Source: Gemmatimonadaceae bacterium (GTDB lineage: Bacteria; Gemmatimonadota; Gemmatimonadetes; Gemmatimonadales; Gemmatimonadaceae). Taken from it: a stretch of DNA of 64,000 nt. The position numbers and the translations under genes are program-made. The stretch is taken from the NCBI GenBank assembly GCA_020846935.1, contig JADLCY010000011.1, positions 248,001 through 312,000 of the forward strand. The letters run 5' to 3'. The notes under the pieces were generated by a model. It saw nothing but the letters and a program-made list of their open reading frames with translations. It was not told the DNA's origin and ran no database searches. Positions 45,801-53,317 of this stretch are shown here, in pieces. How positions within the stretch are numbered: position 1 is the stretch's first letter; each line of letters starts with the position of its first letter.

Positions 45801-45908
45801 CTCTCCGGCGGCCTCCTTGGCCAGGTAGACCGTGGCGAAGCCGCCGGAGCCCAACTCCCGCAGGATCTCGTACTTGCCCCCGATCCAATGCGCTTCGGAT
45901 GCGCTCAT
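42891..45908 (-). CDS. Transmembrane Ser/Thr protein kinase with C-terminal helical repeat region (2)
   Basis: A 1005-residue kinase of the same architecture as its neighbour but clearly divergent. Kinase domain at about 13-285: ELGSGGFATVYLA, Lys46 in VAVKVL, IVHRDVKPSN with Asp138, LADFGVAR with Asp156, YASPEQLAGG. A single membrane helix lies at about 294-314 (RIAAVASIGALVGIVLMA). The C-terminal 680 residues begin with a FlgO/TolB-like module (VAVTRFERRGASV, ADLVVTGEVDSL), followed by TPR-like helices with many Arg and Ala. The domain beyond the helix may sense envelope state; that is inference. The gene ends 513 bases upstream of kinase 1, so the two are probably transcribed separately. 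Confidence 0.93.
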   Translation of the reverse strand: MSASEAHWIGGKYEILRELGSGGFATVYLAKEAAGEVAAERLVAVKVLRDDSTTSDARVRFSQEVRVMANLRHPHIVPMFDTGVWNGRPYLVMPYVEGETLARRMRAGRLDVRVAARMASEMCDALDYAHSRHIVHRDVKPSNIMFDLAGNAWLADFGVARWTELTGDDRPTRSSMGPPGTAAYASPEQLAGGRHLDGRSDLYSLGVALFEALTGELPYGKATGPGSLLKRLEGNLPTVRSRRGDVASALSEAVEKCLHLDPAHRWATAADARDAFRAVSNTLGARSPRPWVTAPRIAAVASIGALVGIVLMARAARPRSEPSVAAAPTTRVAVTRFERRGASVAPNIEARIRDALYAWQGLDVVGGTVAGQLAIPDGGIQELGRRLRADLVVTGEVDSLHDGARVIARLWQVRPPRLVRYIEQPLIATSSAIDDSLPSRMVAQLLLAESARGAGITSYPTGLAYAAGIAALETLDVTTADSMFALALTHDPGLAGAALRLAQVRSWSDRPLPEWSFLLTRAQQFPKRLSRRDIAYLRPLLLQARSDVVRACPIWRHLADSLSGAYEAWLGYAWCLRSDRLVIGETSRPRFRASHHAALDAYRRALELVPANPALGNRSFELVRRFMLTSMNAIVEGRDASGRRYAGVPAMARDSLYLVAIPSETLRRGRSDILPRTHGQAVSWQRRMFDSLTASWVAAYPSSSDALLARSIAFEMQRDERMFESIRAARKAALSPSQQLVTGAAQVRMLIKRGVSDGTRLPYARALSDSLLERFAPIQSVDRAILASLALLRGRVSEADQWIRARTPRPLDRDTDLLIMYSALQEPADTITTLIRRLVEEHGRVDGGATGNWLVEGPGFAATLSFPTVVPEIVRNLSATGDYLLDAQLMVLRGDAAGALVALRDVLGYQTNVPTERSLDAVCAEARTIAAAGDAPGGWRWLSLALSALDDAPPGIFADAVTAGGFRVCLENAAALGARVGAGEQAAKYRAAAEELGRGPAALDR

Positions 45909-45980
45909 CGCCCCCCCTGTCGGTCGTGGGGGAATAACCTACGCCAACCGGGACGCCCAGGCGACGCCCAGCTCGAATGG

Positions 45981-47399
45981 CTAGAGCTCTGGAGTACAGC
46001 ACCCGTACGGACATCGCAGCCACAGCCCTTCGTCCATGGGATCCCATGCGAAACGCGTGACCCACTCGCCGCTGGAGGAGTGCGCGCACGCCGCGACCAC
46101 CGTGGTCGGGTCGTGCCTGAAGCGTGCCCACGTTCGAACGCCGTTGTTGTGAGGGCAAGGCGTGACGCCCGTGGTGAGCGGGCACGTCTGGTTCGCGGCG
46201 GCTCCGTCCACGCACATCTGCACGATGTTCTCGCCGAGCCTCCATCCCCGAGCCAGGTACTTGGCGGGGGGATTCACGTTCCCTTCGACCACGAGCGCGG
46301 CGACATCGAGGAACGATCCGGGAGCGTTCTTGAAGTCCTCCATCTGGGTTCGCTTGAGCGGGTGGATGCGCGCGAACACGCCCGAGGGTCGGAGTTGCGT
46401 TTGTCCGCTGGCGTCCACATAGGTGTCCGCCAGCATCTGCCGATCGTACCAGCCCTTCATCTTCCTCGTCTTCTTGACCTCATTGTCGGTGCTGTTGTGC
46501 GAGCCAGGCGGTTCGGAGTCGGCGCTGTTGCGTTCCTTGAGTTCGCACCAGAACGCGCCGCAGCGCACCCCGATCTGCTGCTTGTTCCCTGCCCACTCGA
46601 ATCGCACGGCCCACGGGAGCTCGGCGGCGGTGAGCACGTTGTCAAAGTCACCGGGCGGCACGCGTCGGGCCGAAAGCTCCACTGCACCCGGCGAGCCCGC
46701 GGCCGCCTGCGACGTCATGCTGGCGTCGTCATTGCATCGCTTGCCAGGCTTTGGGGGCATCGTGTAGGCGACCGGGCCGGTGGTCGTCAATCCGAAGTAC
46801 ATGCAGAAGGCGTCGCCAATGAATCCAAGCGGCGGATAGTTGAGGGTTGCGCGCACGCTCGACGCGGAGGCAATCCAATACACCTTCCCGACATTTGTTG
46901 TGTAGGTCGCCTCGGGCCACTTTTTGTCGCTCTGGAAGAGGAGGATTTCCGGGCCATAGGTATTGCCCGCTGGCATGACCATCCGTTGGTGGTCGCCGTT
47001 CACCACCGCCGGATCAGCTCCGAACGCCGCGAGCACAAGATTCGCGCGCTGAAGGGGTCCGTAGCCTTTCCGAGCCAGGTTCTCCTGCACGGCGCGGCGC
47101 ATCCTGCGAAGCGCCTCCTCACTTGCGCCGAGTCCTCTGACGTCTTCGGCGGTAAGCGGGGTCAGGTTGGTCGCCTCCTCGACGGCGTGCAGCCGTGGGT
47201 CATTGGCATACTCCACCGCCACCGCGACGTCGATCTCCATCTCGGGATCGAGCGCAAACGCCTCGAGGTGCGTCAACGCCTCCGGCTGCGGTGCAGCGGC
47301 AGCGGTGGCCGCAGCCGAATCGACCGCCGCCTCCTGGCCTCCGCAGGCAACCACCAGAGCCACCAACCCGCTGCTGCAAAGTCGCACGCTCGCTCGCAT
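45981..47399 (-). CDS. Large lipoprotein of unknown function with C-terminal CPYGCC motif
   Basis: A 472-residue exported lipoprotein. ATG 47399 follows a GGAGG site and opens MRASVRLCSSGLVALVVACGG, with a VVAC lipobox. The mature part starts with an Ala-rich linker and then EYANDPRLHAVEEATNLTPL. A globular region rich in Trp, Cys and charged residues follows (IGVRCGAFWCELKERN, PPAKYLARGWRLGENIVQMC). The extreme C-terminus is LRCPYGCCTPEL. I do not recognise the family. The many cysteines suggest disulphides outside the cytoplasm. A relic of its 3' end appears near 52990. Confidence 0.7.
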   Translation of the reverse strand: MRASVRLCSSGLVALVVACGGQEAAVDSAAATAAAAPQPEALTHLEAFALDPEMEIDVAVAVEYANDPRLHAVEEATNLTPLTAEDVRGLGASEEALRRMRRAVQENLARKGYGPLQRANLVLAAFGADPAVVNGDHQRMVMPAGNTYGPEILLFQSDKKWPEATYTTNVGKVYWIASASSVRATLNYPPLGFIGDAFCMYFGLTTTGPVAYTMPPKPGKRCNDDASMTSQAAAGSPGAVELSARRVPPGDFDNVLTAAELPWAVRFEWAGNKQQIGVRCGAFWCELKERNSADSEPPGSHNSTDNEVKKTRKMKGWYDRQMLADTYVDASGQTQLRPSGVFARIHPLKRTQMEDFKNAPGSFLDVAALVVEGNVNPPAKYLARGWRLGENIVQMCVDGAAANQTCPLTTGVTPCPHNNGVRTWARFRHDPTTVVAACAHSSSGEWVTRFAWDPMDEGLWLRCPYGCCTPEL

Positions 47400-47505
47400 G
47401 ACCACGCCTCCAGGTATCGAGAGACCCACGCTGATTGCCGAACCGCACTCGCGGACGTGCACCGTCAGCTGCACGATGCACGCCCGCCCCCTCCCAACCC
47501 CGTGC

Positions 47506-49719
47506 CTACGGCAGGATGATGTCCGTCGTGCCGAAGTCCTGACACACCTGCTGCTGCCCCGGGTCGACGTAGCAGAGGAACCCATCCGTCGATCGCCGGG
47601 AGTACCACCGGATGTTGCCCGCCACGTCGATGGCTTGTACCTGCAACACCCACTGCCCACGTGCCGCCAGGGACGAGAACGTGATCGTGCATTGCCACGT
47701 GCCGTTCGTCGGCGTGCCGCTGAAACGCGCCGGGAAGCACTCCTGGAACTGCGTGGTCTGCGTGCTCCAGTACTGCACCCGGAGGAAGTTCACGCCAGAC
47801 AGATTGTCGATGACTCCAAGCGTGGTCGTTACATCCGGCCCGTTGCTCGCGATGTTTACCGTCTGCAGGTCAGGCGGCCGGGCATCGCCGGTGCTTGTGA
47901 CCACGACTGTGGGTGAGGGAATGCAGTTCCCACCCGGATTGCACAGCTGCCCGTTGCCGTTGTCGCGGAAGTCCGAAGCACCCGACCACCCACCGTTGCC
48001 CGCGCGATCCGGCACCCGCAACAGCTGGAGCTTCCACACACCGGCCTCGGCCTGTGCCGGAATCAGGACCGGGCACTCCCAGAATCCATTCAGGCTGCTC
48101 CCCGATGTCATGGTACACGTCACGAACTGGAAGCCCGGCGTCTGACCACTCGGCCCAAGCAGCACGAAACCGAAGAAGTCGAACGGCACAAAGTTGCCCA
48201 GCCCCGCCAGGTTGTCCGTCGCCAGGAAACCAAACTGGACGATGCGCGCGCCCGCCGCGGCGTCCACGCTCACGCTCGGCGCAAACATGCGGGGCTGCAC
48301 GTCGAGACTGACCGCGAGCGACGACACGACCGGTGGCGCCACGTCGTCGGGCGCACTGTTGATCGTGATGCGGGGCACGCTGGCCACGCAGTCCGGCGGT
48401 GCAGAGCCCGTGGTACACAAGCCGTTCTGCGTGTTGCCGTAGATCACGCTGTTGCGGACCTTGTCGTGCAGCCACACGATCTGCGGCACCCACAGCCCGC
48501 TCTCCGCATAGCGCGGCACCGTGCTCTGGCAGACCCACTCGCCGTTCGTGTCGCTCCCCGAGGTCGGAGGCGCGCCCGTGAAGCAGGGGAACCGCAGCTG
48601 ACGCCCCGTGGGGCTCACCCATCGGATGTCGATGAACGACACCCCCGCGATGTCGTCGGTGAGCGAGACGCGCATCGTGAGCGCCGCGTCCGCAGACGAC
48701 GCCGACAGCGTCACCGCGTTGCCATACGTGCCCGTCACCGGATCCAGCACCTCCAGCGCGCGTACCCTGGGCGGCAGCACGTCCTGCGGCGTCTGCGGGT
48801 TGCGCGGAATGATCACGTACACGCTGAACCCGTTCACCTCGGCCGACACCGTGTGATTGACCACGTCCACCCGGCCGGCGTTCTGCTGCACATAGGCGCC
48901 GTTCACCAGCTTGTGAATGCGCAGGTCCGCCTCATTCACGTTAGGCGGCAGCTGTGCCGGATCGTACGGAATCGTCATCGTCGCCGGCAGCATGAAGCTC
49001 AGCCCGTCCGGCGCAAAGTCCCACCCGGTGCCCGGCACCAGCGGGAGGTGCGCCGGCGGCAAGTTCGTCGCCGGGGCGGCCGTGATGAACACGTCACTCC
49101 GCACAGCGCCTGGCGGCACGACGAGCGAGATGCCGCTCGTCAGGGTTACCGTTCCCCCCTGGATGCCCACGCGACCACCCGTGCCCTGCGCGATCGCAAA
49201 CTTGATCGGCAATGGCGCCCCCAGCGGCAATCGCACTTGCCCTGATCGATCCGGTTCCTCTCGCGGGCCAAGCACGTTGACGTCGGCGTATCCCAGCTCT
49301 CCGCCGCTCGCGAGCACGCGTACCCGGTACGTCTTCGCCGGATCGAGGCCGTCGCTCTGCGTGATCCACACCGCGCGGTAAAAGGTGTTCTCCACGAGCG
49401 CGAGACGCTCGCGCGAGTCGCTCGTCGACGTGATGCGGCGAACGAGCGGCAACACGCACGCCGTGCCGTTCCACTCGCAGATCTCGACCGCGAGCAGGTC
49501 GAGGACGGTGGCATCAGGCCGGATGCCCACTGGCGGCGTGGCCGCGATCGGCGGGTAGAAATGGAACCCGCTGATGGCCGCCGGCCCAACCGACATGGGT
49601 GCCGACACGGCCGCCTCGATGCCGGTTGGGATTGGCGGTCGGACCGGCTGCTCGACCTCGGTACACCCCCACAGCACGGCCGCCGCCACGGCGCCTGCCG
49701 CCATGTGAACCTTCGACAT
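47506..49719 (-). CDS. Large lipoprotein with ZU5-like domain and Ig-like repeats
   Basis: A 737-residue exported protein. ATG 49719 has a GGAGGAG ribosome site; the signal ends with the lipobox LWGC. An N-terminal beta domain (FHFYPPIAATPPVGIRPDAT) is followed by a ZU5-like module, GGTVTLTSGISLVVPPGAVR to FSVYVIIPR (about residues 185-315). Three successive beta-sandwich repeats then share the pattern variable-strand, PCF/TC/CFP cysteine, NG-x-W-x-C and an AE/AR-x-G-x-W ending. Such proteins occur on the cell surface; ligand unknown. It lies between the 472-residue lipoprotein and the BTAD-pseudokinase, all on the minus strand. Confidence 0.72.
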   Translation of the reverse strand: MSKVHMAAGAVAAAVLWGCTEVEQPVRPPIPTGIEAAVSAPMSVGPAAISGFHFYPPIAATPPVGIRPDATVLDLLAVEICEWNGTACVLPLVRRITSTSDSRERLALVENTFYRAVWITQSDGLDPAKTYRVRVLASGGELGYADVNVLGPREEPDRSGQVRLPLGAPLPIKFAIAQGTGGRVGIQGGTVTLTSGISLVVPPGAVRSDVFITAAPATNLPPAHLPLVPGTGWDFAPDGLSFMLPATMTIPYDPAQLPPNVNEADLRIHKLVNGAYVQQNAGRVDVVNHTVSAEVNGFSVYVIIPRNPQTPQDVLPPRVRALEVLDPVTGTYGNAVTLSASSADAALTMRVSLTDDIAGVSFIDIRWVSPTGRQLRFPCFTGAPPTSGSDTNGEWVCQSTVPRYAESGLWVPQIVWLHDKVRNSVIYGNTQNGLCTTGSAPPDCVASVPRITINSAPDDVAPPVVSSLAVSLDVQPRMFAPSVSVDAAAGARIVQFGFLATDNLAGLGNFVPFDFFGFVLLGPSGQTPGFQFVTCTMTSGSSLNGFWECPVLIPAQAEAGVWKLQLLRVPDRAGNGGWSGASDFRDNGNGQLCNPGGNCIPSPTVVVTSTGDARPPDLQTVNIASNGPDVTTTLGVIDNLSGVNFLRVQYWSTQTTQFQECFPARFSGTPTNGTWQCTITFSSLAARGQWVLQVQAIDVAGNIRWYSRRSTDGFLCYVDPGQQQVCQDFGTTDIILP

Positions 49720-49834
49720 GTACTCCTCCTCGGTTGTGCGCGTGCTGAGCTGATGCGCGAGGAGGGCCGGGCCTTTCACCGTCGGCCGGTCAGGTCCGGG
49801 GTCGGCTGAAGGGATCCACTGCCGACAGACGCCC

Positions 49835-51460
49835 TTACGCGCCACCACGCGGCGGCCACAGGGTGGCCACAGCATCGCGCATCGCCCGCATGCTCGAGAA
49901 CCGATCCGCTGGATGGCGCGAGAGCGCCCTGTCCACCAGCGCCTCCAGGTCGGGCGGTACGGTCTCGCGGAACACGCCAAGCCGAGGCGGGGCGAGCCGC
50001 AACTTGTCGAGGCCGGGCGCGCCGTCGCGCCCGAACGGCAGGCGTCCGGCGATCAGCTCGAACAGGATGGTCCCGAGGGCGTACACGTCGCCGACCACGT
50101 TGGGCGGTCCGCCGCTCACCTGCTCCGGGCTTTGGTAGTTCGGCGATCCGAGCGAGAGCACCGTGGACCGATCTTCCCGCACGACCGCGTGTCTCAGCGC
50201 CTCGACGAAGCCAAACCCGCCAAGCATGATCGACTCACCGGACAGGGCAATGTGCTTGGGCCTGAGGTCGCCATGCACGCACCCGCCCTCGTGCGCATGG
50301 GCAATGGCATCGGCCAGCGACGTGATGATGCGCAGCGCCCGGTCGATCGGCACGGCGCCGCCCTGGCGCAACGCATCACGCAGTCGCGGGCGCCCGTGTG
50401 CCGCGCACACCACCACGAACCCCTCTGCGGAGGCTCGCCATGTGAGCGTGGGAACGATCGCGGGATGGGAGAGCTTTGCGGCGTGCGCGAAGGCGCGGTC
50501 GAAGGCCGCCGGCGTAAGGGCCGCGGCCACCCTGGGTTGCAGCAGGTGCGCCTCGCGTGTCGAGCCGTCAGTCGCCATGAGCCGGTAGGTCGCGGCCAGG
50601 GTCCCATCTTCCACCAGGTCCACGACTCGATACGATGCACCAAGGAGCGACCCGACCAGTCGCCGGCGCCTGGCCTCAACGTCGCCGGGCTCAGTGTGAA
50701 CGGCCAACTCACCCGCAGGCCCCCCCGGTGTCCGGACCACGCCTGACGAGTCCGCAGACGCCCGGAGCCGCTCGATTCCCACGAGCACCGCGGGGTCGAC
50801 GCTGCCGATCTGCGCCCGGGCCAGCTTCACGTGCAGTTCGGCGATGCGCAGCCCTTCGACAAGCTCGCCAGCCTCGAGGTGCGACGACAGCAGCTCAACG
50901 ACGGCGCGCGCCCGCAACGGATCCTTTGCCACCACCTCGCGCCACCGCGCGGCGGCGGCGCGATGGTCACCTTGCTCTGTTGCCCGGCGAGCGAGGCGCT
51001 CCATGGCGTCCAACACACGTCCGGACAACCGTTGCCGCACCGACGAGAGCTGCTGCTCCAGCTCACGGGACCCGCCGATGCGCAGTCCCTCGGCGAACTC
51101 CCCTCGATGCATCGCCGCCGCACGCTCCAGATGCCCGACTTCCAGCGCACGCTCGAACTCGTCCACGTCACACACCAGGACACCGGCGCCCCAGCGTACC
51201 GTCGGCCCTGCAGCGAACAGCCGCTTCTCTCCAAGGTCGCGTCGCGCGCGGCTCAGCAGCTCATCCAGCGAATGCCGAGCCGCCGCGTCGTCGCTGTCGG
51301 GCCAGAGCCACGCGGCCAGGCGATCGCGCGTGACACCCCGTGTGCCCGCGGCGCCCAGCAGGGCGAGCAGGGCACCGCGTTGCCAACCGCGTTCAGGCCA
51401 ATCGAGCAAGACCCCGTCGCGAAGCAAGGCCAGGGGTCCGAGCAGGTTCAGTCGAAGCAT
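49835..51460 (-). CDS. BTAD transcriptional-regulator domain fused to a pseudokinase
   Basis: A 541-residue cytoplasmic protein without membrane segment. Residues 1-235 match SARP/BTAD regulators: a winged-helix part (LLGPLALLRDGVLLDW, LAAWLWPDSDDAAARHSLDE) and helical BTAD. Residues 275-541 have a Hanks-kinase fold but lack catalysis: no glycine-rich loop (LVEDGTLAATYRL), no VAIK lysine (EAHLLQP), HRD changed to HGD (396-398), DFG changed to GFG (415-417), while SPEQ and DVYALGTILFEL are kept. It should bind DNA and perhaps a nucleotide or a kinase rather than phosphorylate. The ATG at 51460 is 84 bases from a divergent ECF sigma gene. Confidence 0.85.
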   Translation of the reverse strand: MLRLNLLGPLALLRDGVLLDWPERGWQRGALLALLGAAGTRGVTRDRLAAWLWPDSDDAAARHSLDELLSRARRDLGEKRLFAAGPTVRWGAGVLVCDVDEFERALEVGHLERAAAMHRGEFAEGLRIGGSRELEQQLSSVRQRLSGRVLDAMERLARRATEQGDHRAAAARWREVVAKDPLRARAVVELLSSHLEAGELVEGLRIAELHVKLARAQIGSVDPAVLVGIERLRASADSSGVVRTPGGPAGELAVHTEPGDVEARRRRLVGSLLGASYRVVDLVEDGTLAATYRLMATDGSTREAHLLQPRVAAALTPAAFDRAFAHAAKLSHPAIVPTLTWRASAEGFVVVCAAHGRPRLRDALRQGGAVPIDRALRIITSLADAIAHAHEGGCVHGDLRPKHIALSGESIMLGGFGFVEALRHAVVREDRSTVLSLGSPNYQSPEQVSGGPPNVVGDVYALGTILFELIAGRLPFGRDGAPGLDKLRLAPPRLGVFRETVPPDLEALVDRALSRHPADRFSSMRAMRDAVATLWPPRGGA

Positions 51461-51544
51461 GCAGGAATTGGATCGCGACGGGGCTCCCGGCGCCAGCCCG
51501 CACGCATTGAGGAAACGTTGAGGAGGCGTTGAGCCCGGGTCGAC

Positions 51545-52189
51545 ATGCTTGCGGCGACCTCCGATCGGGTTACCGCCATGCCGTCCGCCTGCCTCCACAC
51601 CGTTGCCCACCCCGCGCCTTCGCCCGCACTCGACCACGCCGTCGCCGTCCTCCAGGTCATGAATGACCCCGCCGGGCTCCTCACCACTCAGGAGCAGCGG
51701 GCCGTCGCCATGATCTTCATGAGCTATCGCGACATGATGCACGTCGCCGCGCGACGGGTGCTCGCCTGCCCGGCCGATGCTGAAGACGTGGTGCACGAGA
51801 TCTTTGCTCGCCTTCCGCAACTCATCCGCGGCTATCGTCATCGCGGTCTTGGCGGCTGGCTCCGCCGGGTTGCCGTCACCCACGCGCTCATGGTGGTGCG
51901 ACGCCGGCGCACGCACGATGCGCTGCTTGGCGAGATCGTCGATGCCCTCGGTTCAGACCCCAGGGAGGTGGACGACGAGGCCCTGCGCGCCGCCATGGTG
52001 ATGCTGCCCGTGGCCCTGCGCGAAGTCGTGGTGCTGCGCTTCTTCCTGCAGCTGCCGCATGCCGACATCGCCGAGCTGTTGGAGCTGACGGTGACGGCGT
52101 CGGAGCTGAGGGTGCATCGGGCGGTGCGTCGGCTTCGCGATCTCGTGGTCACGCCCGTCGCGCCGAAGCCGCCACGCCAAGCGGCATGA
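51545..52189 (+). CDS. ECF-like sigma-70 family sigma factor
   Basis: A 214-residue sigma factor. Region 2 is seen in MSYRDMMHVAARRVLACPAD, AEDVVHEIFARLPQL and LGGWLRRVAVTHALMVVRRR; region 4 in LPVALREVVVLRFFLQLPHA and ASELRVHRAVRRLRDLV. The N-terminal 40 residues are additional and variable; ATG 51578 (MPSACLHTV) is an alternative start. No anti-sigma gene is adjacent. It is divergent from the BTAD-pseudokinase, so the two may be controlled from the shared 84-base region. Confidence 0.9.
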   Translation: MLAATSDRVTAMPSACLHTVAHPAPSPALDHAVAVLQVMNDPAGLLTTQEQRAVAMIFMSYRDMMHVAARRVLACPADAEDVVHEIFARLPQLIRGYRHRGLGGWLRRVAVTHALMVVRRRRTHDALLGEIVDALGSDPREVDDEALRAAMVMLPVALREVVVLRFFLQLPHADIAELLELTVTASELRVHRAVRRLRDLVVTPVAPKPPRQAA

Positions 52190-52563
52190 GGCAACGGCAT
52201 GCCGATGCCGACCGCGCGGGGGTCCTCGCAGGGATTCGCTCAGGCCTCGGCTGGCCCTTGCGCCGATTCGCGGCGCAGCACCTCGCGCCACTGATCCCCG
52301 AGATCGAGTTCGGCGACCCACGTGAATGGCACGTTCGCTCGCGATCCCATGGCTCGACGGTGACGCATCCACAAGGTTGGGGTCATAGCGATCGCGTACG
52401 CCGACAGCGCACGTGTCAGACGTTCGGCGAGCTGGCCGGTGCGCACGCCGGGCACACCAGCTCGATGCGCACGCGGGCCGGATTCTTTCATGATCGCGGA
52501 CATGAGCACGGCGCGATGGATCCGGAGGTCCACCGCGCCGTGTCGCCCGCATTGGCGCCGGCG
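52190..52563. other. Region without a supportable gene
   Basis: About 370 bases after the sigma factor. A 97-codon open frame exists on the minus strand (52240-52533) but its composition (MDLRIHRAVLMSAIMKES and Arg-rich continuation) gives no recognisable family and no good ribosome site. I see no RNA gene or repeat here. Confidence 0.3.
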
Positions 52564-52923
52564 TCAACGGAGCCGCTCGCTTCGGGTAATCAGATAGCGA
52601 TTGGCGCGACCACCCAGGTTCTGCACCTCCAGCTTGTACCGCCCGGTGCCCGGCGTTTCGAGCAGGCACATATCGGTCGCGTCGACGTCGGAGTCGACGA
52701 GTACCCCATCCTGGCCGTACACCCAGCAATCGAGATCAGACGTGCCGTTGCCGCGCACACGCAGCCAGTTGTCGCTGGCACCGATGCGGACATGGTGCTC
52801 CCGGATGCCATAGCCGGCGATGGACTGCGCCGGAACATCGGCGGGTGCCGCGGCCGAGGTGACGAAGAGGGCTGCCCCGCCGAATCCGGCGAGGAGAATG
52901 AGCGAGTTGACTGCGCTGGACAT
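52564..52923 (-). CDS. Small secreted PPC-like domain protein
   Basis: A 119-residue protein. ATG 52923 is preceded by GGAGG and opens a signal sequence (MSSAVNSLILLAGFGGAALF) ending near TSAAAPA. The mature part resembles the bacterial pre-peptidase C-terminal (PPC) domain: LRVRGNGTSDLDCWVYGQDG, VDATDMCLLETPGTGRYKLE, VQNLGGRANRYLITRSE. Two cysteines (DLDCWV and DMCLLE) probably pair. A PPC domain without a protease is often a secretion or binding module. Confidence 0.65.
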   Translation of the reverse strand: MSSAVNSLILLAGFGGAALFVTSAAAPADVPAQSIAGYGIREHHVRIGASDNWLRVRGNGTSDLDCWVYGQDGVLVDSDVDATDMCLLETPGTGRYKLEVQNLGGRANRYLITRSERLR

Positions 52924-53317
52924 GGTGACCTCCGGGATGGGCGCCATGCAGAAGATGTGCGGCCCATTCCCGCTCTTTCATGCGTTCGCGCTACATCTCC
53001 GGCGTGCAGCACCCATACGGGCATCGAAGCAAGCCTTCTTCTCATGTACTCCACGATCCTCATGTCCCCCCAGTTCTGCTTCCCATGGATCGCGCGTCGC
53101 AGCGCATGCTCCCCCACGTCACCTTGAGCGAACACCCTCGGTCGACGTGCCGGATTCGCAAGACTCAGGAGCACCCGGCGGGGGAGAACCTGGCGCCCCA
53201 CTGAGGCGCGGGCGAGTTCCTGAAGCGCTGCGGCGGCGTAGGGCATGACGCCCGTCTGACGCCTGACGCGATTCTGGTGCAGCTTCCTGCCCTCCTCTCG
53301 CTGCACCGATCCAATAG
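52924..53317. other. Intergenic region with a degenerate 3' fragment
   Basis: Nearly 400 bases between divergent genes. On the minus strand at about 52993-53043 it encodes EEGLLRCPYGCCTPEM followed by a stop, nearly the same as the C-terminus of the lipoprotein at 45981-47399. Upstream of that the frame is interrupted by stops. The remainder should hold the promoters of the PPC-like gene and of the 1329-residue regulator. Confidence 0.5.

Noticed and set aside
45324-47519. 731-codon plus-strand frame opposite kinase 2 and the lipoprotein
   Set aside because: Composition is His/Arg/Val-rich and it crosses two minus-strand genes with strong evidence.
52240-52533. 97-codon minus-strand frame after the sigma factor
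   Set aside because: No ribosome site, no recognisable family and Arg-rich composition; kept only as a note in the region entry.
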